This document shows, one piece after another, positions 1-5,858 of a stretch of DNA of 7,786 nucleotides. The stretch covers positions 1-7,786 of the forward strand of contig JAJZRZ010000077.1 of the NCBI GenBank assembly GCA_021850085.1, in the 5' to 3' direction. The position numbers were made by a program, and so were the translations under genes. Source of the stretch: Actinomycetes bacterium (GTDB lineage Bacteria > Actinomycetota > Coriobacteriia > Anaerosomatales > Anaerosomataceae). Numbering within the stretch: position 1 is the first letter of the stretch; the number at the start of each line of letters is the position of its first letter. A model generated the notes under the pieces. It did no database searches and was not told where the DNA came from. It saw nothing but the letters and a program-made list of their open reading frames with translations.

Positions 1-1830
1 CTCGACGTGACGCCGCACTCAGTTGCGGTGCCCGATGGCGGCACAGCCACGCTTGGGCTCACCAACGAACGTGCCTTGCGGCCTGTCCGCGTCACCAAGA
101 CCGACTCGCTTACGGGCGCGGCTCTCGAGGGAGCCGTCTTCGAGATCCGCCAGGGCGTCACCGTCGTGGAGACGCTCACCACGGGTGCTGACGGCACGGC
201 GACGTCGGCACCGCTTCCCTTTGGTGACTACACGCTTGTTGAGACCGTGGCGCCGACGAACCACATGCTCGACGCCACGCCGTATCCGTTCACGATCAAC
301 GCGAGCTCACCCGTGGTGATACAGATAGCGCGGACCGACCAGCCCTACCGCCCGGTCACGCTCATCAAGACCGACGACCTCACGGGCGCGGTCCTCGAAG
401 GAGCCGTCTTCGAGATCCGCCAGGGCGCCAGCGTCGTGGAGACGCTCACCACCGGTGCTGACGGCACGGCGACATCGGCACCCCTTTCCTTTGGCGACTA
501 CGAGCTCGTGGAAGTGGCAGCGTCGAGAGGCTATGTTCTCGATACCGTTGTGACCACATTCACCGTCGATGCGGCTTCATCTGCGGCCTTCGAGTTCACA
601 CGCGCCGATTCGCGCGTGCGCGGCACTGTGCGGCTGGAGAAGCGCTCGGACGGGCAAGACGCACGGCTTCTGCCGGGTGCGGTCTACGAGATCTGGCGCG
701 TGCGCGATACATCGCCGCTCGCCGCACCCTTCGATCCGGCCGAGGAGCCGGCGGAACCGGCCGCGACGCTCACAACCGACGTTCAGGGCATCGCGCAATC
801 AGAACCGCTCGAATACGGGTGCTACTACGCGGTCGAGACGACCGCGCCAGTCGGTCACGCACTGAATCCCACGCGGCACTACTTCGAGATCCGCGAGGAC
901 GAGGCCGTTATCTCCCTTGAGCTCGCCGACGAGGTTCTGCCGGTGAACCATGGCGGGGTGATGCTGCGGTACCGGAACATCTGGGATGGCACGGAGATCG
1001 CCAAAGCGTGGGGCTACAACGCCGAGATCGGCACCGAGTACATGCCGCGTGTCCGGGCCGAAGGTCTCGACAAGATGCCGATCGAGGGCTTCTCGTACGT
1101 GACGGCCGACTACGCACCCTATACCGAGCTCGTCGACGGCAAGCTGCTGGTCACGTACTGGTACCGGCAGACCGTCTCCGGGGGCTGGCTGAAGGTCCGC
1201 ACCGGCGATGACGGCCGAGCACGGCTGACGGCGACAGACCGCGAGACCTACGGGCTGCTCTCGAATGCCGAGCTCTACTCGCGGCTCCTCGAGGCGAAGG
1301 CCACGAACCCAGAGGTGATCGGCTACCTCTCGATACCCGGCACCGACCTCCATGAGCCCGTGGTGCAGACCACCGACAACGTCACCTACCTCACGCACGC
1401 CGCAGACGGTGGCGCCGACGCGCGTGGCGCGATCTTCGCCGACTACCGCTCGCCGCGCTATGCGGGCGACAGCTCGCGGGCGACGTTACTTCACGGCCAC
1501 AACATGCGGGATGGCTCGATGTTCGGCGTTCTCGCCTCCTATGGAGACGCAGACTTCTGGGCAGCACATCCCTTCATCCAGTACGTCGATGCGGCCGGCA
1601 ACGGCGGGACGTGGCTCGTCTACTCGGCGCGTGTGGCTGATGGCTCCGACGATGCGTTCGCGTTCCCAGTCATGCGGTCGTACTCGGATCGCATTGCGAG
1701 CTGGGCGGATCGCTCGTTCCTGGATCCAGGTTTCCGTCCTAATCCCGCCGACCGCACGCTTACCCTCTCGACGTGCGCCTATCACGTCGAAGACGGCAAG
1801 CTGCTCGTGCATGCCGAACTGATGGACTAG
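1..1830 (+). CDS. Surface protein with CnaB/SpaA repeats, MucBP-like module and C-terminal class B sortase (5' partial)
   Basis: The frame is open from base 1 with no signal peptide in view, so the gene starts upstream; the GTG at 7 is only an internal possibility, used here for numbering (607 residues). Residues 1-24 look like the tail of another repeat. CnaB/SpaA-like domains follow at about 25-114, 115-204 and 205-312, with candidate isopeptide Lys31/Lys121 and Glu79/Glu169 (in LVET and LVEV). Residues 316-388 resemble a MucBP module, ending in VTYWYR. Residues about 415-607 form a class B sortase domain with GYLSIPGT at 439-446, catalytic His498 in LLHGHN and Cys590 in TLSTC. The position where class B sortases carry the active-site Arg, eight residues after Cys, is Lys598. 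Sortases join sorting-signal proteins to the cell wall or pili outside the membrane; fusion to adhesin-type repeats suggests a self-anchoring or pilus-linked enzyme (inference). No LPXTG motif is visible. Family calls are firm; activity is uncertain. Confidence 0.9.
   Translation, partial: LDVTPHSVAVPDGGTATLGLTNERALRPVRVTKTDSLTGAALEGAVFEIRQGVTVVETLTTGADGTATSAPLPFGDYTLVETVAPTNHMLDATPYPFTINASSPVVIQIARTDQPYRPVTLIKTDDLTGAVLEGAVFEIRQGASVVETLTTGADGTATSAPLSFGDYELVEVAASRGYVLDTVVTTFTVDAASSAAFEFTRADSRVRGTVRLEKRSDGQDARLLPGAVYEIWRVRDTSPLAAPFDPAEEPAEPAATLTTDVQGIAQSEPLEYGCYYAVETTAPVGHALNPTRHYFEIREDEAVISLELADEVLPVNHGGVMLRYRNIWDGTEIAKAWGYNAEIGTEYMPRVRAEGLDKMPIEGFSYVTADYAPYTELVDGKLLVTYWYRQTVSGGWLKVRTGDDGRARLTATDRETYGLLSNAELYSRLLEAKATNPEVIGYLSIPGTDLHEPVVQTTDNVTYLTHAADGGADARGAIFADYRSPRYAGDSSRATLLHGHNMRDGSMFGVLASYGDADFWAAHPFIQYVDAAGNGGTWLVYSARVADGSDDAFAFPVMRSYSDRIASWADRSFLDPGFRPNPADRTLTLSTCAYHVEDGKLLVHAELMD
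79..618 (+). repeat. Tandem 270-bp repeat encoding two CnaB domains
   Basis: Two consecutive 90-codon units (79-348 and 349-618) encode CnaB-like domains. Their central parts, about 112-232 and 382-502, are nearly identical in DNA, differing mostly by single substitutions. The ends of the units have diverged. This suggests recent duplication or gene conversion of the domain core. The third domain (from about 619) is much more diverged. Confidence 0.85.
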
Positions 1831-1888
1831 GAATCCCCGACGGTCCCCTTCGCCTGGCAGTTCATGGCACCCGATGGACAGGTGACGC

Positions 1889-1894
1889 TACACT
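1889..1894 (+). promoter_or_regulatory. Possible -10 element for the tcmP operon
   Basis: TACACT fits the TANNNT -10 pattern and lies about 20 bases before the tcmP start codons. There is no convincing -35 hexamer at 16-18 bp spacing; a TGGACA at 1875-1880 is too close. This is a weak candidate, kept because the 80-bp gap after the sortase gene is the only place for a local operon promoter. Confidence 0.2.
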
Positions 1895-1902
1895 GCCAAG
1901 CG

Positions 1903-1908
1903 AGGAGG
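1903..1908 (+). promoter_or_regulatory. Ribosome binding site of tcmP
   Basis: A full AGGAGG lies just before two adjacent in-frame ATG codons at 1910 and 1913. The spacer is 1 base to the first and 4 bases to the second, which favours ATG 1913 as the start. Confidence 0.6.
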
Positions 1909-1912
1909 AATG

Positions 1913-2839
1913 ATGCCGAAGGGCGTACATCATCAATCAGATCGGCCGCAGACGCAGAAGAAGCTGGAACTGCTGGCCCAGGCCTTCGATGTCTGGCTGG
2001 CCATCTGGCTTGGACAGAAGGGCGGCAAGGGCCGACCGTTGGTCGTTCTCGATCTCTTCGCCGGTACCGGCAAGTCGTATGGCGCAGATGGCAACATCAT
2101 CGACGGCTCCACGCTCGTGCTGATGAAGCTGATCTCGGGCCATGCCGCCCAACTCAAGTCCCAGGGCCGATCGGTCATCATTCGCTCCATTGAGGCCAAA
2201 GCAAGCAAGTGCGAGGAGTTGGTCGCAAATACCAGCGAGATGCTGCGGTCGATGCCAGCCCTAGCTGATGTTGTGGACTTTCAGCCAGTGTGCACGAGTG
2301 CGAACAAGTGGATTGCTGGCAGCACTCAGGAACTCCGTGCCATCGGTGCGGCACCCGCCTTCGTGTTTGTTGACCCAGACGGACTCCAGGTCGACAAGGT
2401 GAGCATCGACGCAATCATGGCACTGCCGTGGCGGACGGACTTCTTCTACAACTACATGGCCGAAGGTGTTGCACGGGTCGCAGGGGCAGCCGCCTCAGAC
2501 TGCGCAACCTCGCAGGGCAATAGAGTGAAGTTGGTCAAGTACCTCGGAGAACGCGCCTCCGGGACAGGTTACTTCGACGCTTCGGCCTACGCAGACAAGG
2601 TGTTCACGCCTGCCGGCTTCTTCTCAGTCTCGTTCCCGATGCCGAATCCGAGCAAAGAACAGACGCAGTACATCCTGATCTACGCCTCGAAGAACGAGAC
2701 GGTGGTGGACAAGGTCATCCGTGACGTCTTCGCACGATCGGCAAAGGTCATGTACCGAGGGCAGGGGTCGCTCTTCGACCTCGACACGCTGAAGACGTTC
2801 GTGCCGAGCATGGGTCCCAGAAGGAAGACACACGAGTGA
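1913..2839 (+). CDS. tcmP: Three-Cys-motif partner protein TcmP
   Basis: This 308-residue protein matches the TcmP family as I know it: proteins found sporadically and paired with a three-cysteine, radical-SAM-like partner, of unknown function. An N-terminal helix with KKLELL and WLAIWLG precedes a hydrophobic strand ending in LDLFAGTG (about 46-53), like motif I of class I SAM-dependent methyltransferases. An acidic second strand, IRSIEAK, follows at about 90-96. FVFVDPDGL (about 150-158) occupies the motif IV position of such folds. A SAM-binding Rossmann fold is therefore likely; methyl transfer is not shown, since the motif IV sequence is not a standard DPPY/NPPY. No signal peptide or membrane segment is seen, so it should be cytoplasmic. 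ATG 1913 is chosen by ribosome-site spacing; ATG 1910 adds one Met. Its stop overlaps the next start in GTGA, so the pair should be translationally coupled and made in similar amounts. Confidence 0.85.
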   Translation: MPKGVHHQSDRPQTQKKLELLAQAFDVWLAIWLGQKGGKGRPLVVLDLFAGTGKSYGADGNIIDGSTLVLMKLISGHAAQLKSQGRSVIIRSIEAKASKCEELVANTSEMLRSMPALADVVDFQPVCTSANKWIAGSTQELRAIGAAPAFVFVDPDGLQVDKVSIDAIMALPWRTDFFYNYMAEGVARVAGAAASDCATSQGNRVKLVKYLGERASGTGYFDASAYADKVFTPAGFFSVSFPMPNPSKEQTQYILIYASKNETVVDKVIRDVFARSAKVMYRGQGSLFDLDTLKTFVPSMGPRRKTHE

Positions 2840-3663
2840 CTATCACGCGGCAATCACTACTCTACGAAAGCAAGGTCGAATACGGCGGCTGGACCATCAA
2901 CCATGCTCTTGGCTGCTCGCATGGATGCAAGTACCCCTGCTACGCCATGTCGCTGGCGAAGCGCACTGGTCGGGTCAAGACATACGAGCAATGGTGCTCT
3001 CCTCAGCCCGTTGAGAACGCCCTCGATCTACTCGAGTCGGAACTCAGTCGCTACAGAGGACGCGTCGAAAGCGTGCACCTTTCCTTCACGACGGACCCCT
3101 TCATGTGGGATGCCGATACCCAGGCACCGAATGCCGAGATGGCCCAGCTCACCACCGCGATCATCAGACGTCTCAACGACGCAGGAATAAGGGTGACTGT
3201 GCTCACGAAGGGCGTCTATCCCGAAGAGTTCATCGATCAGGTTGCGGGCCTCCACGAAGACAACCAGTACGGTGTCTCAGTGGTCTCTCTCACCGAGGAG
3301 TTTCGCAGGCAGTGGGAGCCGGGCTCGGCACCGATCTCCGCAAGACTCGACTCGCTCAGGCGGCTGTCGCAAGCCGGCACAGCCACCTGGGTGAGCATGG
3401 AGCCCTATCCAACGCCAAACGTAGATCCATCATCGGCTGATCCAACCGCACTACTGGAGGCTGTGGGCTTCGTCGACAAAGCCGTATTCGGGCGCTGGAA
3501 CTATAGCAAGTTGGTCAACTCGTACGACGGAGTCGACTTCCACTACGCCAGCGTGGCAACAACAGTCTCCGATTGGGCAGCCGAGCATGGAATCATCCTG
3601 CACATCAAGCGGGGGACACCCTTGTCTGCAGAACATGAGGCGGACATACTCGCGATTCGATAG
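2836..3663 (+). CDS. SplB-like radical-SAM family protein, TcmP partner, with CX3CX3C cluster
   Basis: The 275-residue protein follows the layout of the SplB/COG1533 radical-SAM proteins (relatives of spore photoproduct lyase). The N-terminal cysteine loop LGCSHGCKYPCYA has Cys27, Cys31 and Cys35, followed by a basic helix. HLSFTTDPF (about 86-94) matches the conserved TDP(Y/F) segment, VTVLTKG is the next strand, YGVSVVSLTEE resembles the usual VSI.TLDEE element, and TWVSMEPYPTPN is a late barrel strand. Family members normally use CX3CX2C to hold a [4Fe-4S] cluster that cleaves SAM; here one extra residue (Pro34) gives CX3CX3C, which fits the 'three-Cys-motif' partner name. The substrate is unknown. 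The GTG start overlaps the tcmP stop (GTGA), with AAGGA at 2821-2825 as a likely ribosome site. Joint action with TcmP, perhaps on nucleic acid, is inference from pairing and from R-M neighbours. Confidence 0.8.
   Translation: MTITRQSLLYESKVEYGGWTINHALGCSHGCKYPCYAMSLAKRTGRVKTYEQWCSPQPVENALDLLESELSRYRGRVESVHLSFTTDPFMWDADTQAPNAEMAQLTTAIIRRLNDAGIRVTVLTKGVYPEEFIDQVAGLHEDNQYGVSVVSLTEEFRRQWEPGSAPISARLDSLRRLSQAGTATWVSMEPYPTPNVDPSSADPTALLEAVGFVDKAVFGRWNYSKLVNSYDGVDFHYASVATTVSDWAAEHGIILHIKRGTPLSAEHEADILAIR
3637..3657 (+). repeat. Direct repeat, copy 1 (3' end of the radical-SAM gene)
   Basis: The last codons of the radical-SAM gene contain a 9-base block (3637-3645) directly followed by a 12-base block (3646-3657). 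Both recur in the same order at 5751-5777, separated there by 6 extra bases. The 21 matching bases with one in-frame-length gap are unlikely by chance in a window of this size. Copy 1 lies in the intact gene, so it is the probable source. Confidence 0.7.
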
Positions 3664-3668
3664 GCGGG

Positions 3669-3836
3669 GTGCGGAGCACAAGTCTCACCTTTCTGAACGC
3701 TCTCGATCTACTTCTCGCTCGCGCACCGAATCCGAGTCTACGACCCGACAGGGTCTTCGTCGCCGTTCCTGCAACTCGCGTCGACCACGTCCAGCTTCGC
3801 GCGGTCCTCTATGAGGCTTGCGTGCGTCGCGAGTGA
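3669..3836 (+). CDS. Possible small gene, 55 residues, unknown function
   Basis: An open frame starts at GTG 3669, five bases after the stop of the radical-SAM gene, and ends at TGA 3834-3836. The predicted 55-residue product is Leu/Arg/Val-rich with a non-repetitive, soluble-looking composition (for example FLNALDLLLARAP, then DRVFVAVPATRVDH and QLRAVLYEACVRRE). Many codons end in C or G, as in the neighbouring genes, while the alternative frame gives an implausible Ser/Arg-rich sequence. The ribosome site is poor (GGCGGGG touching the start), so coupling to the upstream gene would be needed. I recognise no family. It could be a third member of the tcm operon, a decayed fragment of a larger gene, or chance. 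Confidence 0.35.
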   Translation: MRSTSLTFLNALDLLLARAPNPSLRPDRVFVAVPATRVDHVQLRAVLYEACVRRE

Positions 3837-4034
3837 ACGCACAGCAGAGTCCCGATGTGAGAGCTATGACGTAGAATGAAGCCAGCTACGGACGTCAGCG
3901 ACCCTCACCTCCAGTCCGTCTCCCGACGGCGCTCCTCTTGGGGAATCAGATCCGGTTAGAATCCAGTAAGGGTTGATTCAGGACGGCCGGCGATACTGAG
4001 CAAGACAGGCATTACGAAATGAAGGCGGGCTCTC
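3837..4034 (+). other. Non-coding leader region upstream of the methyltransferase
   Basis: I see no convincing gene in this stretch. It contains two TAGAAT hexamers (3872-3877 and 3957-3962) that could be -10 elements for the methyltransferase, without clear -35 partners. A small hairpin, CCGTC/GACGG with a 4-base loop, lies at 3916-3929 and has no T-run. No controller-protein box of the kind used by R-M C-proteins was recognised. Confidence 0.4.
3957..3962 (+). promoter_or_regulatory. Candidate -10 element of the methyltransferase gene
   Basis: TAGAAT lies about 75 bases before the GTG start of the methyltransferase. The hexamer is good, but the -35 is not: TTGGGG at 3938-3943 has only a 13-base spacer. 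A second TAGAAT at 3872-3877 is an alternative. Confidence 0.2.
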
Positions 4035-5270
4035 GTGCATGAACTAGTACAGACGGTTGATGATGCAGTGGCGTGTCTGGCCAAGACGAGGCCGGATATG
4101 GCGGCTCATCCGGAAATACGAGCATCAATCACCCACCTGATTCAGTCTCCGGACGGACAATCCATTCTCCTGGATCCGGCCGGAGCCGAGTGCGGACCTC
4201 GGCTCCTTGAGTTCCGTGCGAAGGTCGCCTCAGATGAGAGCGCTGAAGGGTACGACGTTCCCTTTCCTCCGCCAGCTAGCCCTCGTTTCGCATTCGTCGA
4301 CCTATTTGCAGGGATTGGGGGCTTTCGCATCGCCCTACAGGGACTGGGTGGCCAGTGCGTCTTCTCAAGCGAGTGGGACAAGGCCGCCCAGGAAACGTAC
4401 TTCGCGAACTTCGGAGAAGTGCCTTTCGGCGATATCCGACAGTTCACCGGCGAGAACATCTCCGACGAAGAACTGGAGGCCCTGATTCCTGACCATGACC
4501 TGCTGGCGGCTGGGTTTCCATGTCAACCGTTTAGTAGGGCGGGGGTTTCGGCCAGATCGTCCCTTGGCATCAACCATGGTTTCGCGTGCGAAGCACAGGG
4601 GACTCTGTTCTTCGACATCGTTCGCATCGCCAAGGTGAAGCGGCCGGCGGTGTTGCTGTTGGAGAACGTGAAGAACCTCGCGAGTCACGACGGAGGAAGG
4701 ACTTTCGAGACCATCAGGCGCACCATCGAACACGATCTCGGCTACTCCTTCTACTCCGCCGTGCTGGATGCTCGCACGCTTGTCCCGCAGAAGAGACAGC
4801 GTTGTATCATGGTCTGCTTCAGAGACCGAGTGGATGACTTCCACTTCCCCGAGTTCACGGGTGACCCCAAGCCACTCAAGAGCATTCTGGAGCCCGACGC
4901 AGATGAGGCCTACGGAATCTCCGAGGCTTTGTGGCAAGGACACCAGACGCGAACGCAGCGCAATCTGGACCGAGGCGTCGGGTTCACGGCGTTTGAGGCT
5001 AACCTGGATGAGCCGGCCAACACACTGGTTGCCCGATATGGCAAGGACGGCAAGGAATGCCTGATTCCTAGACCAGGCAGGACACCCAGGATGCTCACGC
5101 CCAGAGAATGTGCCAGATTGCAGGGCTTTCCCGAAGCTTTCGTTCTGCCTGCGGCCAGGGCAAGGGCGTATCGACAGTTCGGTAACTCCGTGCCCGTTCC
5201 CATGGTGCGAGAGGTCGCTCGGGTGGTTCTCGACCAGACGACTGCGCTGAACAAGCAGGATCACGCCTAG
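4035..5270 (+). CDS. dcm: Dcm-like DNA (cytosine-5-)-methyltransferase
   Basis: This protein transfers a methyl group from SAM to C5 of cytosine in a specific DNA site. It has 411 residues with all main C5-methylase motifs: DLFAGIGG (89-96, motif I), FPCQPF with nucleophile Cys163 (161-166, IV), ENV (210-212, VI), QKRQR (252-256, VIII), RMLTPRECARLQGFPE (352-367, IX) and YRQFGNSVPVPMV (379-391, X). The order, an N-terminal extension of about 85 residues, the GGQCVFSSEW segment and the HGFACEAQGTLFFD loop closely resemble E. coli Dcm, which methylates CCWGG. The target-recognition region (about 257-350) is shorter than in Dcm, so the site may differ. GTG 4035 is the only start, since an in-frame TGA lies at 4020-4022 and the nearby ATG 4039-4041 reads quickly into TAG. 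GAAGG at 4021-4025 may serve as the ribosome site. It converges on the Vsr gene with a 7-base gap, and would protect host DNA from the HNH nuclease nearby. Confidence 0.93.
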   Translation: MHELVQTVDDAVACLAKTRPDMAAHPEIRASITHLIQSPDGQSILLDPAGAECGPRLLEFRAKVASDESAEGYDVPFPPPASPRFAFVDLFAGIGGFRIALQGLGGQCVFSSEWDKAAQETYFANFGEVPFGDIRQFTGENISDEELEALIPDHDLLAAGFPCQPFSRAGVSARSSLGINHGFACEAQGTLFFDIVRIAKVKRPAVLLLENVKNLASHDGGRTFETIRRTIEHDLGYSFYSAVLDARTLVPQKRQRCIMVCFRDRVDDFHFPEFTGDPKPLKSILEPDADEAYGISEALWQGHQTRTQRNLDRGVGFTAFEANLDEPANTLVARYGKDGKECLIPRPGRTPRMLTPRECARLQGFPEAFVLPAARARAYRQFGNSVPVPMVREVARVVLDQTTALNKQDHA

Positions 5271-5277
5271 ATTCTAC

Positions 5278-5709
5278 TCACGCCGGGTCGTGACGTCCTG
5301 CCCGTCGAAGCGCCTTCTCGACCAGATCGACGCATGTGTCGATGTCGGCCTTCACCTCGTGCTCCCAGAACCTGAGGACGGTCCAGCCGGCCTCCCGAAG
5401 CAACCTGTCAACTTCGTTGTCCCGGATGCGGTTCGCTGACAACTTGGATTGCCAGAACGCGGTGTTGCTGGAAGGGGCCTTGTAGCAGTCTGGGCATCCA
5501 TGCCAGAAGCAGCCGTCGACGAATACAGCAACCCGCCATCGAGTGAAGGCAACATCCGGACGCCCCGTGATACACGGGGCGTTCTTGCGGTACCCTCGAA
5601 TCCCACGCTCGCGGAGGCCCATGCGCAGTTGTTGCTCCTGCTTCGTGTCCTTATTGCGCACGGCCTGCATATTGCGGCGACGCTGATCTGGACTATGGAC
5701 GTCGGTCAT
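5278..5709 (-). CDS. vsr: Very short patch repair endonuclease Vsr
   Basis: Vsr nicks 5' of the T in T:G mismatches formed when 5-methylcytosine deaminates, so DNA polymerase I can restore the C. The 143-residue protein begins with the family's SPDQRRRNMQAVRNKDTKQE region, continues to GRPDVAF and then FVDGCFWHGC. With the ATG at 5709, Glu25 and Asp52 align with catalytic Glu25 and Asp51 of E. coli Vsr, and His70 with His69. The E. coli Thr63-His64 pair is Val-Asp here, a variant I associate with many Vsr homologues. Cys67 and Cys72 could bind zinc. An upstream GTG at 5721 would add four residues, but a GGAG at 5721-5724 overlaps it and sits 11 bases from the ATG, so the ATG is preferred. The gene lies tail-to-tail with the methyltransferase and head-to-head with the HNH gene, as expected for a methylase-linked repair enzyme. 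Confidence 0.92.
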   Translation of the reverse strand: MTDVHSPDQRRRNMQAVRNKDTKQEQQLRMGLRERGIRGYRKNAPCITGRPDVAFTRWRVAVFVDGCFWHGCPDCYKAPSSNTAFWQSKLSANRIRDNEVDRLLREAGWTVLRFWEHEVKADIDTCVDLVEKALRRAGRHDPA

Positions 5710-5720
5710 GCGAATCGTCA

Positions 5721-5724
5721 CTCC
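5721..5724 (-). promoter_or_regulatory. Ribosome binding site of vsr (start-deciding)
   Basis: On the minus strand, GGAG at 5724-5721 is followed after 11 bases by ATG 5709. The same bases overlap the alternative GTG at 5721, which would leave that codon without a usable ribosome site. Confidence 0.4.
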
Positions 5725-5750
5725 GGTTGGTGGACACGGGCTCGATCTCC

Positions 5751-5777
5751 GAGGCGGACTCCAGCATACTCGCGATT
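5751..5777 (+). repeat. Direct repeat, copy 2 (remnant of the radical-SAM gene 3' end)
   Basis: The 9-base and 12-base blocks of 3637-3657 recur here, split by TCCAGC at 5760-5765. The copy lies in the divergent spacer between vsr and the HNH gene, where it has no evident coding role. A second shared block, GTCCTCTATGA, follows in both places (3804-3814 and 5804-5814). Confidence 0.65.
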
Positions 5778-5809
5778 AGCATGCCTCCGAGTGGGGGCGC
5801 CCTGTCCTC

Positions 5810-5815
5810 TATGAT
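5810..5815 (+). promoter_or_regulatory. Candidate -10 element of the HNH gene
   Basis: TATGAT matches the -10 consensus at five of six positions and lies 43 bases before the ATG, in the only spacer that can hold the HNH promoter. No clear -35 is present. The complementary strand reads TATCAT, so the same site might also serve vsr. Confidence 0.3.
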
Positions 5816-5839
5816 AGGCTGCGTCTGAAATCGCAGTGC

Positions 5840-5850
5840 GGGGAAGGGGG
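5840..5850 (+). promoter_or_regulatory. Ribosome binding site of the HNH gene
   Basis: A purine-rich run containing GGGGAAGGGGG ends 8 bases before ATG 5859. It supports that start codon. Confidence 0.5.
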
Positions 5851-5858
5851 CACACAAC

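Noticed and set aside
799..1398. 199-codon minus-strand frame inside the sortase gene
   Set aside because: It is an antisense shadow of a high-GC gene, with no ribosome site or recognisable domain.
3587..3814. Ser/Arg-rich 75-codon frame across the end of the radical-SAM gene
   Set aside because: The composition is typical of an out-of-frame reading; the frame starting at 3669 is the better candidate.
3916..3929. CCGTC/GACGG hairpin as terminator of the tcm operon
   Set aside because: The stem is only 5 bp and no T-run follows; listed only in the description of the spacer.
3951..3968. GGTTAGAATCC resembling a tRNA T-arm
   Set aside because: The T-stem pairs at only three of five positions and there is no acceptor, D-arm or anticodon arm around it.
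4365..5264. 299-codon open frame on the minus strand opposite the methyltransferase
   Set aside because: It lies wholly within the methylase gene, which has every catalytic motif; the antisense reading has no recognisable domain.
5693..5782. 29-codon minus-strand frame overlapping the vsr start as a leader peptide
   Set aside because: The GGAGG is only one base from its ATG, too close for normal initiation, and the product has no notable features.
5449..5814. 121-codon plus-strand frame over vsr
   Set aside because: It is antisense to the well-supported Vsr gene and has no recognisable domain.
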